Notes: generated by a model not told the origin, from the sequence alone. Shown: positions 26,486-34,231, numbered from the stretch's first letter. The stretch: DNA of 64,000 nt from Firmicutes bacterium UBA4795 (GCA_002402825.1 DHGP01000027.1:127656-191655), one strand, 5' to 3'. Translations and numbers: made by a program.

Positions 26486-27436
26486 TCAGACATCAGTCGT
26501 CAGGAAATTTTGACGTAAAGTTGACTCCTTTTTAATTTGCTTTAAGATGTTTTGCATTTTTTCTTTCCCTTCCGGATAAGCATAAATTAAAGGAATGCCC
26601 TTAGAATAGGCATAGGCAATCTGCCGGTCAAAGGGAAAGGTGGCCAGGATAGGAATATTTTCTTCTTGGCAATACATTTTTATTTCAGCCAGGCCATCTT
26701 CGGCCATCACCCTGTTGACCACCACTCCGGCCGGAATTTTTAATTCTTTAACTATTTCCCGGGCCAGTTTTAAATCGGAAAGGCCGAAGGGGGTGGGTTC
26801 AGTAACTAAAAGGCAATAATCACTGCCGTTGATGGCTTCCACCACGGGACAGGAAGTGCCGGGAGGGGCATCAATAATCACCACCGGATGGCTATTTTTA
26901 GGAGTTAAATCTTCCTTTACGGCTCTAACTACGGGTACAGCCAGGGCCTCACCCAGGCTTAACTTCCCCTGGCGAAAAATAAGTCTTGGCCCGGTAAAGA
27001 AGTCTTTATGCCGGGCAAAGGGTGTATCTGGGGGGAGCACGTCCAAATCCAATAACTGGTTTATCTGGCCCGTCTGTACTTCACCAATGTGGCGTTTTTC
27101 TTCTTCAATGGCTCCTTTGTCGCAAACCAGCCGGCAGCCTCCACAACCGTGGCAAAGGCCAGCAAAGAAAATTACCTGCTTGGGAATAACCGCCAGGGCC
27201 TTAAACTGACAAAAGTCAGCACATTTCCCGCAATAGGTGCATTTTTTAGCGTTAAATAAAGGAACGTTAAGAAATACTGGCTTTACTTCCTTTATTTCAG
27301 GCTTTAAAAAAATATAAGCATTTGGCTCCTCTACGTCGGCGTCAATAAAAATACCATTTTCCAGGCATAAGGCTAGACTGGTGGCAATGATGGTTTTGCC
27401 CGTGCCTCCCTTACCGCTGGCCACCGTAATAATCAT
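26486..27436 (-). CDS. MinD-superfamily ATPase with inserted ferredoxin domain (copy 2)
   Basis: 316 residues. Walker A ASGKGGTGKTIIATSLA; ferredoxin insert with CTYCGKCADFCQFKAL and CHGCGGCRLVCDKGAIEEE; IIDAPPGTSCPVVEAINGSDY. The last residues (RQNFLTTDV) come from a short GTCGTCAG-rich repeat at about 26474-26502, so the original C-terminus was probably a little different. It overlaps no neighbour; the NifX-like gene ends 7 bases before it. Confidence 0.9.
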   Translation of the reverse strand: MIITVASGKGGTGKTIIATSLALCLENGIFIDADVEEPNAYIFLKPEIKEVKPVFLNVPLFNAKKCTYCGKCADFCQFKALAVIPKQVIFFAGLCHGCGGCRLVCDKGAIEEEKRHIGEVQTGQINQLLDLDVLPPDTPFARHKDFFTGPRLIFRQGKLSLGEALAVPVVRAVKEDLTPKNSHPVVIIDAPPGTSCPVVEAINGSDYCLLVTEPTPFGLSDLKLAREIVKELKIPAGVVVNRVMAEDGLAEIKMYCQEENIPILATFPFDRQIAYAYSKGIPLIYAYPEGKEKMQNILKQIKKESTLRQNFLTTDV

Positions 27437-27442
27437 TTTTTT

Positions 27443-27838
27443 CTACTCCTCATGGTGATGCCCGTGTTCACAACCTTGGTGAGGGAATAGTCCGTGTTCA
27501 CAAAGGCTTTCTCCTTCGACATAAGAGCCATTTAAAAAGTCTTGAACGACCTCATCCACGCTTCCCGTGGCCCCCATTAAAGTAACAATCCCTTCTTGGG
27601 CAAAAAGGTTTTGGGCCCGTTGTCCCATCCCCCCGGCAATAATATGGGTAACCCCCAATTTAGCCAGGTACCCGGGTAAGAAACCTGGTTCGTGGCCGGG
27701 GTTAGGAATAACTGCTTTTTCCATAATTTCATTTCGGGCATTAACCGTAAATAAAGTATATTCAGCGCAGCGGCCAAAATGAGGAGAAACAAAGCCCCCT
27801 TCGTTAGCAACCGCAATTTTCATAAAAACTGTTTTCAC
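27443..27838 (-). CDS. NifX/NifB-C-like dinitrogenase cofactor-family protein, His-rich tail
   Basis: 131 residues from GTG 27838, seven bases after GGAGG. A single NifX/NafY fold (KIAVANEGGFVSPHFGRCAEYTLF, HIIAGGMGQRAQNLF), and a histidine-rich C-terminus (CEHGLFPHQGCEHGHHHEE) that could bind metal. Family members bind Fe-S or FeMo-cofactor precursors, but no nitrogenase gene is in the window, so the ligand is unknown. Confidence 0.85.
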   Translation of the reverse strand: MKTVFMKIAVANEGGFVSPHFGRCAEYTLFTVNARNEIMEKAVIPNPGHEPGFLPGYLAKLGVTHIIAGGMGQRAQNLFAQEGIVTLMGATGSVDEVVQDFLNGSYVEGESLCEHGLFPHQGCEHGHHHEE

Positions 27839-27856
27839 GCTAATTCCTCCTTGTTT

Positions 27857-28234
27857 TTATTTCCACCATGACTTAAGCCCGGCTTTTTTATTGGCGTTGG
27901 GGGTGGTGATTATATTTAGTTCGCCGGCTTGAAATTTAGTTAAGTTTTCCTTTACGTTACTTTCAGCAGCCTGGTAAACTTTAATTCCTGCGGCCTGTAA
28001 AATTTCCATGGCGTTAGGACCCACACTGCCGGTAATCACTGCTTCTACGCCTTTTTTGGTTAATTTTTGGGCCGCCTGAATGCCTGCCCCGCCGGAAACA
28101 TTCTCGCCCAGGTTGTCAATTATTTCTGTTTCATTAGTCTTGAGATCAACCAAAATGAAATAAAAACAACGTCCAAAACGGGGGTCAATAACCGAGTTTA
28201 AATCTCCTTCCCGTGCCGTTATGGCTATTTTCAT
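27857..28234 (-). CDS. NifX-like dinitrogenase cofactor-family protein
   Basis: 125 residues: KIAITAREGDLNSVIDPRFGRCFYFILVD opens the NifX/NafY fold, with GGAGIQAAQKLTKKGVEAVITGSVGPNA as its core. No histidine tail. It is 13 bases from the Zn-ribbon gene and 18 from the second NifX-like gene. Confidence 0.88.
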   Translation of the reverse strand: MKIAITAREGDLNSVIDPRFGRCFYFILVDLKTNETEIIDNLGENVSGGAGIQAAQKLTKKGVEAVITGSVGPNAMEILQAAGIKVYQAAESNVKENLTKFQAGELNIITTPNANKKAGLKSWWK

Positions 28235-28247
28235 TGTTATTCTCCCT

Positions 28248-28493
28248 TCACTCTCTAATCATTTTTGTCCCGCACTGGGGGCAGCTTATGCTGTAACAGG
28301 GTACACCCGGGTCATGCATAATCTTTTTCCCGCAATTAGGGCAAACACAGTTGCCGTTAGTCATTAATCCTAAGCCTTGCCTTCCCTTCTGGCCGCATCC
28401 CTGGCTCCTTCCTTTACCTTGGCTACCTTGGCCGCGACCCTGGCCTCCCCTGCCTTGTCCGCCTTGCCCACCTTTTCCACTTCCTTTAGGCAT
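28248..28493 (-). CDS. Gly/Gln/Arg-rich protein with C-terminal zinc ribbon
   Basis: 81 residues. The first 40 are low complexity (GKGGQGGQGRGGQGRGQGSQ). The C-terminus has CVCPNCGKKIMHDPGVPC and CPQCGTKM, a four- or five-cysteine metal site. Proteins of this layout accompany NifX/MinD operons in anaerobes. Function unknown. RBS is strong (AAAGGAGGAAAT). Confidence 0.8.
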   Translation of the reverse strand: MPKGSGKGGQGGQGRGGQGRGQGSQGKGRSQGCGQKGRQGLGLMTNGNCVCPNCGKKIMHDPGVPCYSISCPQCGTKMIRE

Positions 28494-28524
28494 TATAATT
28501 TCCTCCTTTCCTTTACGTGCTCTT

Positions 28525-28555
28525 ACAGGGGAAGAAGCACCCTTTCTTCCCCTGT
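28525..28555 (-). other. Intercistronic 12-bp perfect hairpin
   Basis: ACAGGGGAAGAA (28525-28536) and TTCTTCCCCTGT (28544-28555) pair perfectly around a 7-base loop, between the DUF5320 and zinc-ribbon genes. No T-run follows on either strand, so it is more likely an mRNA-processing or stability element, or a leaky attenuator, than a full terminator. Confidence 0.6.
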
Positions 28556-28568
28556 AATCTTTAAGCAG

Positions 28569-28976
28569 TTACTCTTCCTTTTCCAGTTCGGCCAGCCGCT
28601 TTTTAACCTCGGCCAGTTCTTCTTCGATGACTTTTGCCTGCTGGGCCAAAACTTCTTTTTGCGCCTTACGTGCTTCGGGAGTATTTAGGGTAGAGGGCAC
28701 ATAAGGGTAAGCGGTTGGATAGGTTGTTGGATAAGGCGGATAGGCAGCCGGATAACCAGCGGTCCAGGGAGCATAGGGAATACCTCCGCCTCTTCCCCAA
28801 CCGGGAAGGCCGGCAACCCGATACCAACGCCGAAAGCCGCGCCCACGGCCACCTCTCCCAAAGCCATAGCCTACTGGGTTAAGATAACCGGGTGCAGGGT
28901 AACCGGCACAATAACCCAAACCACGTCCGGTCATAGGCCCTGCTCCCCAAGGTCCGGTACGATCTCCCCACGGCAT
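28569..28976 (-). CDS. DUF5320-family Gly/Tyr/Pro-rich protein with coiled-coil tail
   Basis: 135 residues. The N-terminus MPWGDRTGPWGAGPMTGRG is the DUF5320 signature. A middle section is rich in Tyr, Pro and Gly (AAYPPYPTTYPTAYPYVP). The last 40 residues form a coiled coil (VIEEELAEVKKRLAELEKEE). First gene of the NifX/MinD operon; its promoter overlaps a copy of the shared palindrome. Function unknown. Confidence 0.85.
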   Translation of the reverse strand: MPWGDRTGPWGAGPMTGRGLGYCAGYPAPGYLNPVGYGFGRGGRGRGFRRWYRVAGLPGWGRGGGIPYAPWTAGYPAAYPPYPTTYPTAYPYVPSTLNTPEARKAQKEVLAQQAKVIEEELAEVKKRLAELEKEE

Positions 28977-29044
28977 GAAAGTTCACCTCCTGATTTTATT
29001 ATGTACTTATTTTATGCTTATTATGAGCTTATGTCCTTAATTAA

Positions 29045-29072
29045 ATTATAACCCGTATTTAGCATATGTCAA
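29045..29072 (-). promoter_or_regulatory. Promoter with palindromic operator half, DUF5320 operon
   Basis: Minus strand: TTGACA (29072-29067), 16-base spacer, TATAAT (29050-29045). The -35 is part of TTGACATATGCTAA (29072-29059), a degenerate copy of the palindrome TTGACATATGTCAA found at the divergent promoter 29144-29171. Confidence 0.75.
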
Positions 29073-29143
29073 TAATATTTTTAAAGAAATTTAAAAATTT
29101 TTTAAAGGCCGTTATATTTTTGTTTCTTTTTATATCAAATATA

Positions 29144-29171
29144 TTGACATATGTCAAATATAAGCTATAAT
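29144..29171 (+). promoter_or_regulatory. Promoter with perfect palindromic operator, radical SAM gene
   Basis: TTGACATATGTCAA (29144-29157) is a perfect 14-bp palindrome whose left half is the -35 box; TATAAT follows at 29166-29171 with a 16-base spacer. An AAAGGAG site precedes the ATG at 29221. A repressor bound here would block RNA polymerase. Confidence 0.8.
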
Positions 29172-29220
29172 AAATTAGGATCAAATTGGCCAAAAAAAGT
29201 ATAAGCAAAGGAGTATTTTT

Positions 29221-30435
29221 ATGCCTTTTGTTGCGGTTCATAACCCATTTAAATGTCTTCAGTGCAACTGGTGTAGTGAGATAGTGGACTGCCCTGGAGC
29301 AGATCAGGAATTTTGTATAGGTTGCGGAGCATGTGTCCTGGCCTGTCCTAACAAGGCAATTAAACTTGTTCCCACGCCTAGAGAAAAAAAAGTGCTTATT
29401 GAAGTTGACGGCAACCCGGGCTGGGTGTCCGAAAAAATTAGCCTTAAAGAAGCGCTTATTGAGCTCGGCTACAAGATAAGTAATTTCCCGGAGGAAAAAG
29501 GTGTTTATTCACCTTGCGGGGTAGGCGGTTGCTGGAGTTGTACTCTGGAGGTTAATGGTGAGACCAAGAGGGCCTGTGTTACTCCGGTAGAAGAAGGGAT
29601 GAGCATCAAAACCTCATTATCTAAGTCTGAGCCGCCAAAAAGGCTGGTGCTTGATTTTATGGGGCATCCTGTTGGCGGGGTCGGTACACCTTACCAGTTA
29701 CGCTACCAAAATGGCTTATTTGTTGAAGCTGTTTGCTTGGCCGCAGGGTGTAACTTTAGGTGTCCTACCTGCTTTAATTGGAGCTATACCTACCAAGGAA
29801 AAGGCCGGCCGCTCACGCCAGGGGAGGCAGCTATTAATTTAACGGCAGTAAGAAAGGAACTTAATCTTAACCGGATGCTTATTTCTGGCGGTGAATGTAC
29901 CTTAAACAGAGCGTGGCTGGTTCAATTTATCCAGAAATTAAAAGAACTTAACCCAGATCCTCTGGCCTGCTTTCATATCCAAACCAACGGCTCGCTGCTT
30001 ACCCCCAGCTATATAGATGAACTTGTAGAAGCTGGCCTGACGGATATTGGAATAGATTTAAAAGGATTGGAAATAGACACATTTATGTGGATAACCGGCC
30101 TGCGGGATAAAGAATTAGCCAGGAAATATAAGGACAACGCATGGGAAGCAGTAAAATACCTGGTCAACAAATATCTGGATAAGGTATTCATAGGAATTGG
30201 CATTCCATATAATAAAGACTTGATTTCCTTTAAAGAGGTAGTGCAAATAGGCAAGCTTCTTTTTGAAATTAATCCTTTTTTACAAATTGGCGTGCTTAAT
30301 TATAAGCCGGATTACCGCAGCAAGATTATACCTGCTACTTATGACGAAATGTTAGCCGTTTACCGGGCTTTAAAAGAAACTGGCTTGAAAACGGTCTTGG
30401 CTTGGGCAGAAGAAGGTGAGATTATTGGCCCGTAA
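29221..30435 (+). CDS. Radical SAM protein with N-terminal 4Fe-4S and 2Fe-2S ferredoxin domains
   Basis: 404 residues in three parts. Residues 12-50: cysteine-rich ferredoxin-like stretch CLQCNWCSEIVDC and CIGCGACVLACP. Residues 58-130: a segment with CGVGGCWSC and a later Cys (KRACVTP), resembling a plant-type 2Fe-2S ferredoxin domain. Residues 165-400: radical SAM domain with CNFRCPTC (CxxxCxxC) and MLISGGECTLN, close to pyruvate formate-lyase-activase-like proteins. It probably carries several Fe-S clusters feeding electrons to the SAM cluster. The substrate is unknown. Divergent from the NifX/MinD operon and under the shared palindrome. Confidence 0.85.
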   Translation: MPFVAVHNPFKCLQCNWCSEIVDCPGADQEFCIGCGACVLACPNKAIKLVPTPREKKVLIEVDGNPGWVSEKISLKEALIELGYKISNFPEEKGVYSPCGVGGCWSCTLEVNGETKRACVTPVEEGMSIKTSLSKSEPPKRLVLDFMGHPVGGVGTPYQLRYQNGLFVEAVCLAAGCNFRCPTCFNWSYTYQGKGRPLTPGEAAINLTAVRKELNLNRMLISGGECTLNRAWLVQFIQKLKELNPDPLACFHIQTNGSLLTPSYIDELVEAGLTDIGIDLKGLEIDTFMWITGLRDKELARKYKDNAWEAVKYLVNKYLDKVFIGIGIPYNKDLISFKEVVQIGKLLFEINPFLQIGVLNYKPDYRSKIIPATYDEMLAVYRALKETGLKTVLAWAEEGEIIGP

Positions 30436-30495
30436 CAAGAAACTGTTGAAATTTCTTTTATATCAAACATATCAAAAAATACTTTAAAAGACATA

Positions 30496-30525
30496 TTGAC
30501 ATATGTCCAATTATTTTATTAAAAT
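30496..30525 (+). promoter_or_regulatory. Promoter/operator of the C_GCAxxG_C_C gene
   Basis: TTGACATATGTCCA (30496-30509) matches the shared palindrome at 13 of 14 positions and contains a -35 box; TAAAAT at 30520-30525 is a -10 with an 18-base spacer. The gene starts at 30568. Confidence 0.65.
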
Positions 30526-30567
30526 ATTATTAATATTTTGAATAAAAAAAGAAAAGGAGGACAGATA

Positions 30568-31107
30568 GTGTTAGCAAACAAGGAGAAAATCCAAACCATA
30601 AGAAAAAAAGCGCATGAGTACGATAAGTTCGCCGGGTGCTCCCAAAGTGTTATCCTTAGCATTCAAGAGGAATTTGGTTTGGAAGATTTACCTGCTTTTA
30701 AGGCCGCAACGGTATTTGGGGGTGGAGGAGCCCGTTGTGGGGAAACCTGTGGTGCTCTGGTGGGAGCCTTTATGGCCTTAGGGTTGGTAATCGGAAGGGA
30801 AAAAATAGAAGAAACAGAAGTATACCAAAAGGCAATGGCCCCAGCCCAGGAAATACGGAAAAATTTTATGAAGGAACTAAAAACCCAGCTTGGATTTAAA
30901 CAAGACTTAAAAACCACTCTTTGTAAGGAGATACAGGAAAATATCTACGGCCGTTCTTTTGATATGACCAATGAAAAAGAATATCAGGCTTTTCTTGATG
31001 CGGGAGGACATAGTGACTTGGGTTGCCCCCGGGTATGTGCCATAGGTGCCCAGGTGGTGGCCGAGAAAATTTTTGAAATTAAGGCCAGCCAAAACTGTTC
31101 TAGTTGA
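30568..31107 (+). CDS. C_GCAxxG_C_C family redox protein
   Basis: About 179 residues from GTG 30568, seven bases after AAAAGGAGG; an upstream TTG at 30538 has no such site. Family cysteines: CSQSVILSIQEEFG, GGGGARCGETCGALVGAFMALG, and C-terminal LGCPRVCAIGAQVVAEK. This family is common in anaerobes and often accompanies redox enzymes; it is thought to bind Fe-S or metal, but no activity is established. Confidence 0.85.
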   Translation: MLANKEKIQTIRKKAHEYDKFAGCSQSVILSIQEEFGLEDLPAFKAATVFGGGGARCGETCGALVGAFMALGLVIGREKIEETEVYQKAMAPAQEIRKNFMKELKTQLGFKQDLKTTLCKEIQENIYGRSFDMTNEKEYQAFLDAGGHSDLGCPRVCAIGAQVVAEKIFEIKASQNCSS

Positions 31108-31186
31108 GGAATAAAATAAAATGCCCAGGTGGAGCAGAGAAAATACTTGGAAATTAAAGAAAGCTAAACGAAACTTTTTTTATCTT

Positions 31187-31245
31187 TATCCTGGTCGGCG
31201 ACGAATTGTTACCGTCCTCCAGGAAGGAACCGGTCCGTAAACATA
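31187..31245 (-). pseudogene. Internally deleted scrap of the radical SAM gene at 35742-36506
   Basis: 31187-31210 is identical to the 3' end of the gene at 35742-36506 (35743-35766), and 31219-31245 is identical to its 5' end (36474-36500). They keep the same order and orientation, with only 8 bases between instead of about 707. On the plus strand the scrap is covered by a chance 39-residue frame (31121-31240), which I do not regard as a gene. Confidence 0.75.
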
Positions 31246-31326
31246 TCGTGACCTATTACAGTCATTTCAACAGGGATGAAAAACATCATATTATTTCCGG
31301 CTCGTCCGGGTTAGGATTTACTCAGC

Positions 31327-31719
31327 CTAATTTTGAAGAGATAAACCGGTAATGCGGCTAAATTCACGGGTATTATTTGTTACTAAAATCAGGTTTTTAG
31401 AAAGAGCATGGGCAGCTATTAATAAGTCATAAGCCCCAATAACCTGTCCTCTTTTCTCAAGTGCGGCACGAATTTCTCCATATGTAACAGCATCACTTGC
31501 AGAGAAGGGTAATATTTCCAATGGTGCTAAAAAGCTGGTTAAAGCAATTTTATTTCTTTCCCTTTGTTGACTTTTTTCAACCCCATATTCAAGTTCAGCC
31601 AGTGTAATTGCAGAAATACATACATCTCCGATATCCAGTCTTTTTAAGGTTTCAAGGACTTTAACGGGTTTCTTTTTGATTATATAAATACATATGTTTG
31701 TATCAAGCATATATCTCAT
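31327..31719 (-). CDS. vapC: VapC-type PIN-domain ribonuclease toxin
   Basis: 130 residues. MRYMLDTNICIYIIKKKPV gives the first acidic residue; AELEYGVEKS the second; AYDLLIAAHAL and VTNNTREFSRITGL the others of the PIN quartet. It should cleave tRNA or other RNA when released. It overlaps vapB by 17 bases. Confidence 0.92.
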   Translation of the reverse strand: MRYMLDTNICIYIIKKKPVKVLETLKRLDIGDVCISAITLAELEYGVEKSQQRERNKIALTSFLAPLEILPFSASDAVTYGEIRAALEKRGQVIGAYDLLIAAHALSKNLILVTNNTREFSRITGLSLQN

Positions 31720-31948
31720 TTAAAAAATCGTCCCGCTTTGGTGCAACCGGTTGGTTTCTATCAGACAGAAAGTCTTCTGAAAAATATTTTAAACTAGACT
31801 CAAGATTTTTCCATGCACTGTCTTTGGGGATTAACAGGACAATATCGTTAATTTTTTTTACAAATACTTCAGAATCCTTAAAACGGTATTCCTTTGGTAA
31901 CCTGACAGCTTGACTCCGGCCATTTTCAAATATTTTGGCAATGTCCAT
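31703..31948 (-). CDS. vapB: VapB-type antitoxin (AbrB/VagC family)
   Basis: 81 residues. DIAKIFENGRSQAVRLPKEYRFKDSEV is the SpoVT-AbrB/VagC DNA-binding domain; the C-terminal part (NLESSLKYFSEDFL) should bind the toxin. GGAGGGG ribosome site upstream. Probably autoregulates the pair. Confidence 0.92.
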   Translation of the reverse strand: MDIAKIFENGRSQAVRLPKEYRFKDSEVFVKKINDIVLLIPKDSAWKNLESSLKYFSEDFLSDRNQPVAPKRDDFLNEIYA

Positions 31949-32060
31949 AAAAGCCCCCTCCTAAATAAATAAGATATATATCCTAGTATATATCTTAGTG
32001 GAAAGAATGTCAAATAAATTAAAAATGGATACTGTCAAGAATTTTTGAGTATTATTTTTC

Positions 32061-33117
32061 TTATTCGAGGACGAAGACGGTCTCATAGCCCCGAAGCGAG
32101 ATCTTGCAGTAGCAGATGATCTCCTTTTCCTTGTCCTGGGGCAGCTCGTAGAGCCGCTTGCGGAAGGCGCCGAGGGGCATGAACGTTTCGCCGATCCCGG
32201 GGCGCATCTGCTCGAACTCCTCAGGCTGCCTGATATCGATCAGGAAGGGGGTCTCTCCGCTTGTCACCTTGCGATGAACCTCCGCACAGGAGATTCCCTT
32301 CATTCTCTCCTTCATCTTGTTCTGCAGGATGTGCGCCGCGGCGATGCCGTGGTCGATTGCCAGCGATAAGGGCGGCGCGTAAGGAAGAGCGGCGTTGACG
32401 ACATCTTCGACCGCCAGGTGTCCCTGGATGGCCATCGCCCACTGGGCGATCTGCCGGTTCACATTCCCGGGGCCGATGCACTGGGCGCCAAGAACCTTCC
32501 CTGTCTTTTTATCCGCGACGAGCTTCGTCACCAGGAGTTTCCCCTCCATGAAAGCGGGCTTGTCGGGACTGACGTTGATGACGGTGACGACATCGTCGTA
32601 TCCTAGCCGTTTGGCATTCGATTCGGAGAGGCCGGTCGAACCCGCCGCGTAATCGAAGACCTTGCAAATCTCCGTCTGGATCGTTTCGGGAAAGGTCACA
32701 CAATTTTCGGAGGCGGCGTTTTCCCCCGCCACACATCCCTGGAGGTTCGCCAAATCGCCGTAGGGGGCCAGGACCTTTCTCCCAGTGATCCAGTTGAGCA
32801 CCTCCACGCAATCCCCGACGGCGTAGATATCGGGGTCCGTGGTCTGCATGTATTCGTTGACTCTGATCCCGCCCGTCTCCCCAATTTCGAGCCCGATCTC
32901 CTGCGCCAGCTTCACGTTGGGACGGACGCCGATTGCGACGACCGCCAGCTCGCAGGAATGTTCCGTATCCGTTCTGGAGCTTGACCCCCGTCAGTTTCCC
33001 ATTTTCGCCGAGAAACGCGGCGATGCCATTATCGGTGATGACGTTCGCTCCTTTACTCCTCACACGGTTTTCCACCAACTTTGCGATTTCCCAATCGAGA
33101 AAAGTCAGCAACTGCAA
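32061..33117 (-). pseudogene. GC-rich foreign fragment of a CoA-disulfide-reductase/NADH-oxidase-like gene with rhodanese tail
   Basis: Clearly richer in G+C than all surrounding DNA. Frame 1 (33117 to about 32960) reads LTFLDWEIAKLVENRVRS and NGIAAFLGENGKLTGVKLQNG. A frameshift near 32960 moves the frame, after which ELAVVAIGVRPNVKLAQEIG and the NADH-oxidase FAD stretch DPDIYAVGDCVE continue, then a dimerisation domain and a rhodanese start (FLIDIRQPEEF, ICYCKISLRGYE). The N-terminal FAD motif and the end of the rhodanese domain are missing, so both ends are cut. Its right end abuts the duplicated promoter at 33116. Confidence 0.88.
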
Positions 33118-33220
33118 TATTTTTAAAGAAATTTTAAAATTTTTTCAGGCCGTTATATTTTTTGTTTCTTTTTATACTAAATATATTGACATATGTCAAG
33201 TATAAGCTATAATAAATTAG
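33116..33220 (+). repeat. 105-bp duplicate of the 29074-29178 promoter region
   Basis: 33116-33220 is nearly identical to 29074-29178, from AATATTTTTAAAGAAAT through the palindrome to AATAAATTAG. The few differences are in A/T runs and near the palindrome. The match stops on the left exactly where the GC-rich fragment begins; the original divergent operator (29059-29072) is not present in this copy. Confidence 0.9.
33186..33213 (+). promoter_or_regulatory. Promoter with perfect palindromic operator, DUF2889 operon
   Basis: TTGACATATGTCAA (33186-33199) with TATAAT at 33208-33213, spacer 16. Same arrangement as 29144-29171. It drives the four-gene run starting at 33252. Confidence 0.8.
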
Positions 33221-33251
33221 AATCGTAAAAAAATAAAGGTTATTATTAAGC

Positions 33252-33746
33252 ATGATTTTAACTTATGTTAGGAACAAGCACGTTTATGCTACAGAGCCAG
33301 AAAATAATCTCCTTTTGGCCTATGCCACCAGCGAAGAAACCTTCTTTTCCGCCAGGGTAGAGGTTACGGTAAAACTCCCTGACTTGGAGTTAGTTGAAAT
33401 CCTGGGCAAAATAAAAAGAAGCCCTTTTACCCGTTGCCAGGAAGCTGCCTCAGTACTTCCCCGGGCAATAGGCTTGCGTATTGGTCCAGGCATTATTAAA
33501 CTGGTGCATAATTTAGTTGGGGGGACAAAAGGCTGTCCGCAACTGGCAAATTTAATTTTAGAATGCATTGACGTCGTAATTCTCCACTTTACCACTGAAC
33601 CATTAAGGGAAATCCTGAAAAAGGAAGGAGAAGAACAAATAATAGCCTATCAGGAGTTTTTACGACAAAATCCCAGGCTTTTTAATAGCTGCGTAGCCTT
33701 TGCCCCAGATAGTCCTTTAACTAAAGGAATTAAAGAAGATTTATAA
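33252..33746 (+). CDS. DUF2889-like protein (copy 1)
   Basis: 164 residues. Beta-strand rich N-terminus (VEVTVKLPDLELVEILGKIKR), then CQEAASVLPRAIGLRIGPG and GTKGCPQLANLILECIDVV, which resemble the DUF2889 C-x(n)-GCxHLxxLxxEC pattern. Paralogue of the next gene. Function unknown; found in anaerobe operons. Confidence 0.65.
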   Translation: MILTYVRNKHVYATEPENNLLLAYATSEETFFSARVEVTVKLPDLELVEILGKIKRSPFTRCQEAASVLPRAIGLRIGPGIIKLVHNLVGGTKGCPQLANLILECIDVVILHFTTEPLREILKKEGEEQIIAYQEFLRQNPRLFNSCVAFAPDSPLTKGIKEDL

Positions 33747-33775
33747 GTCAAATTTTTTTTGGAGAGGAAAGTCTA

Positions 33776-34231
33776 ATGTTAAAATTCAGCCGCACTAAAT
33801 GGGTGGGAATAGAGCGTCCGGCAAAGGATGTTTTTCTTGTCCACGGAACATTAGAAGACCATATTTACGGTCTGGAGCTTGACTTGACCGTAAAGGCACC
33901 TGAACTTATTATCCTTAACCTGGAGGGGAAGATGAGAAGAATAACCACCTCTGAATGTCCTAAAGCAATTTCCGCTTTAAAAAAGGCGGTAGGTCTTTGT
34001 CTTGCCGCTCCTGATTTTTCGCGTCAGGTAAATAAAGTAATCGGGCAAAAGGGTTGCCGTCACTTTGCTAACTTATTACTGGAATGTACCGATGCTGTTT
34101 TCCGTTGCGCCCTTTACGAAAACTGGGAAAATCTGCAAAATGAAGGTCTTTTTACGGAAGACCATTTCCGAAAAGAAGTTTTGGAAAATCTTTCTTTTTT
34201 AAAGGAAAGCTGTTTTGCTTTAGCTGATTAA
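33776..34231 (+). CDS. DUF2889-like protein (copy 2)
   Basis: 151 residues, similar layout to the preceding gene: LELDLTVKAPELIILNLEGKMRR, CPKAISALKKAVGL, and GQKGCRHFANLLLECTDAV. The His after GC in this copy is Pro-Gln in the other. The pair probably arose by tandem duplication. GGAGAGG ribosome site. Confidence 0.65.
   Translation: MLKFSRTKWVGIERPAKDVFLVHGTLEDHIYGLELDLTVKAPELIILNLEGKMRRITTSECPKAISALKKAVGLCLAAPDFSRQVNKVIGQKGCRHFANLLLECTDAVFRCALYENWENLQNEGLFTEDHFRKEVLENLSFLKESCFALAD

Noticed and set aside
28351..28688. Plus-strand proline-rich frames opposite the Gly-rich zinc-ribbon and DUF5320 genes.
   Set aside because: They mirror the low-complexity codons of the real minus-strand genes, which have ribosome sites and family signatures.
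31121..31240. A 39-codon plus-strand frame beginning MPRWSRENTWKLKKAK.
   Set aside because: Its second half is just the reverse reading of the radical SAM gene scraps, and it has no family resemblance or clear ribosome site.
32221..32660. Several long frames on both strands within the GC-rich fragment.
   Set aside because: High GC produces chance open frames; only the reductase/rhodanese frames show family motifs.
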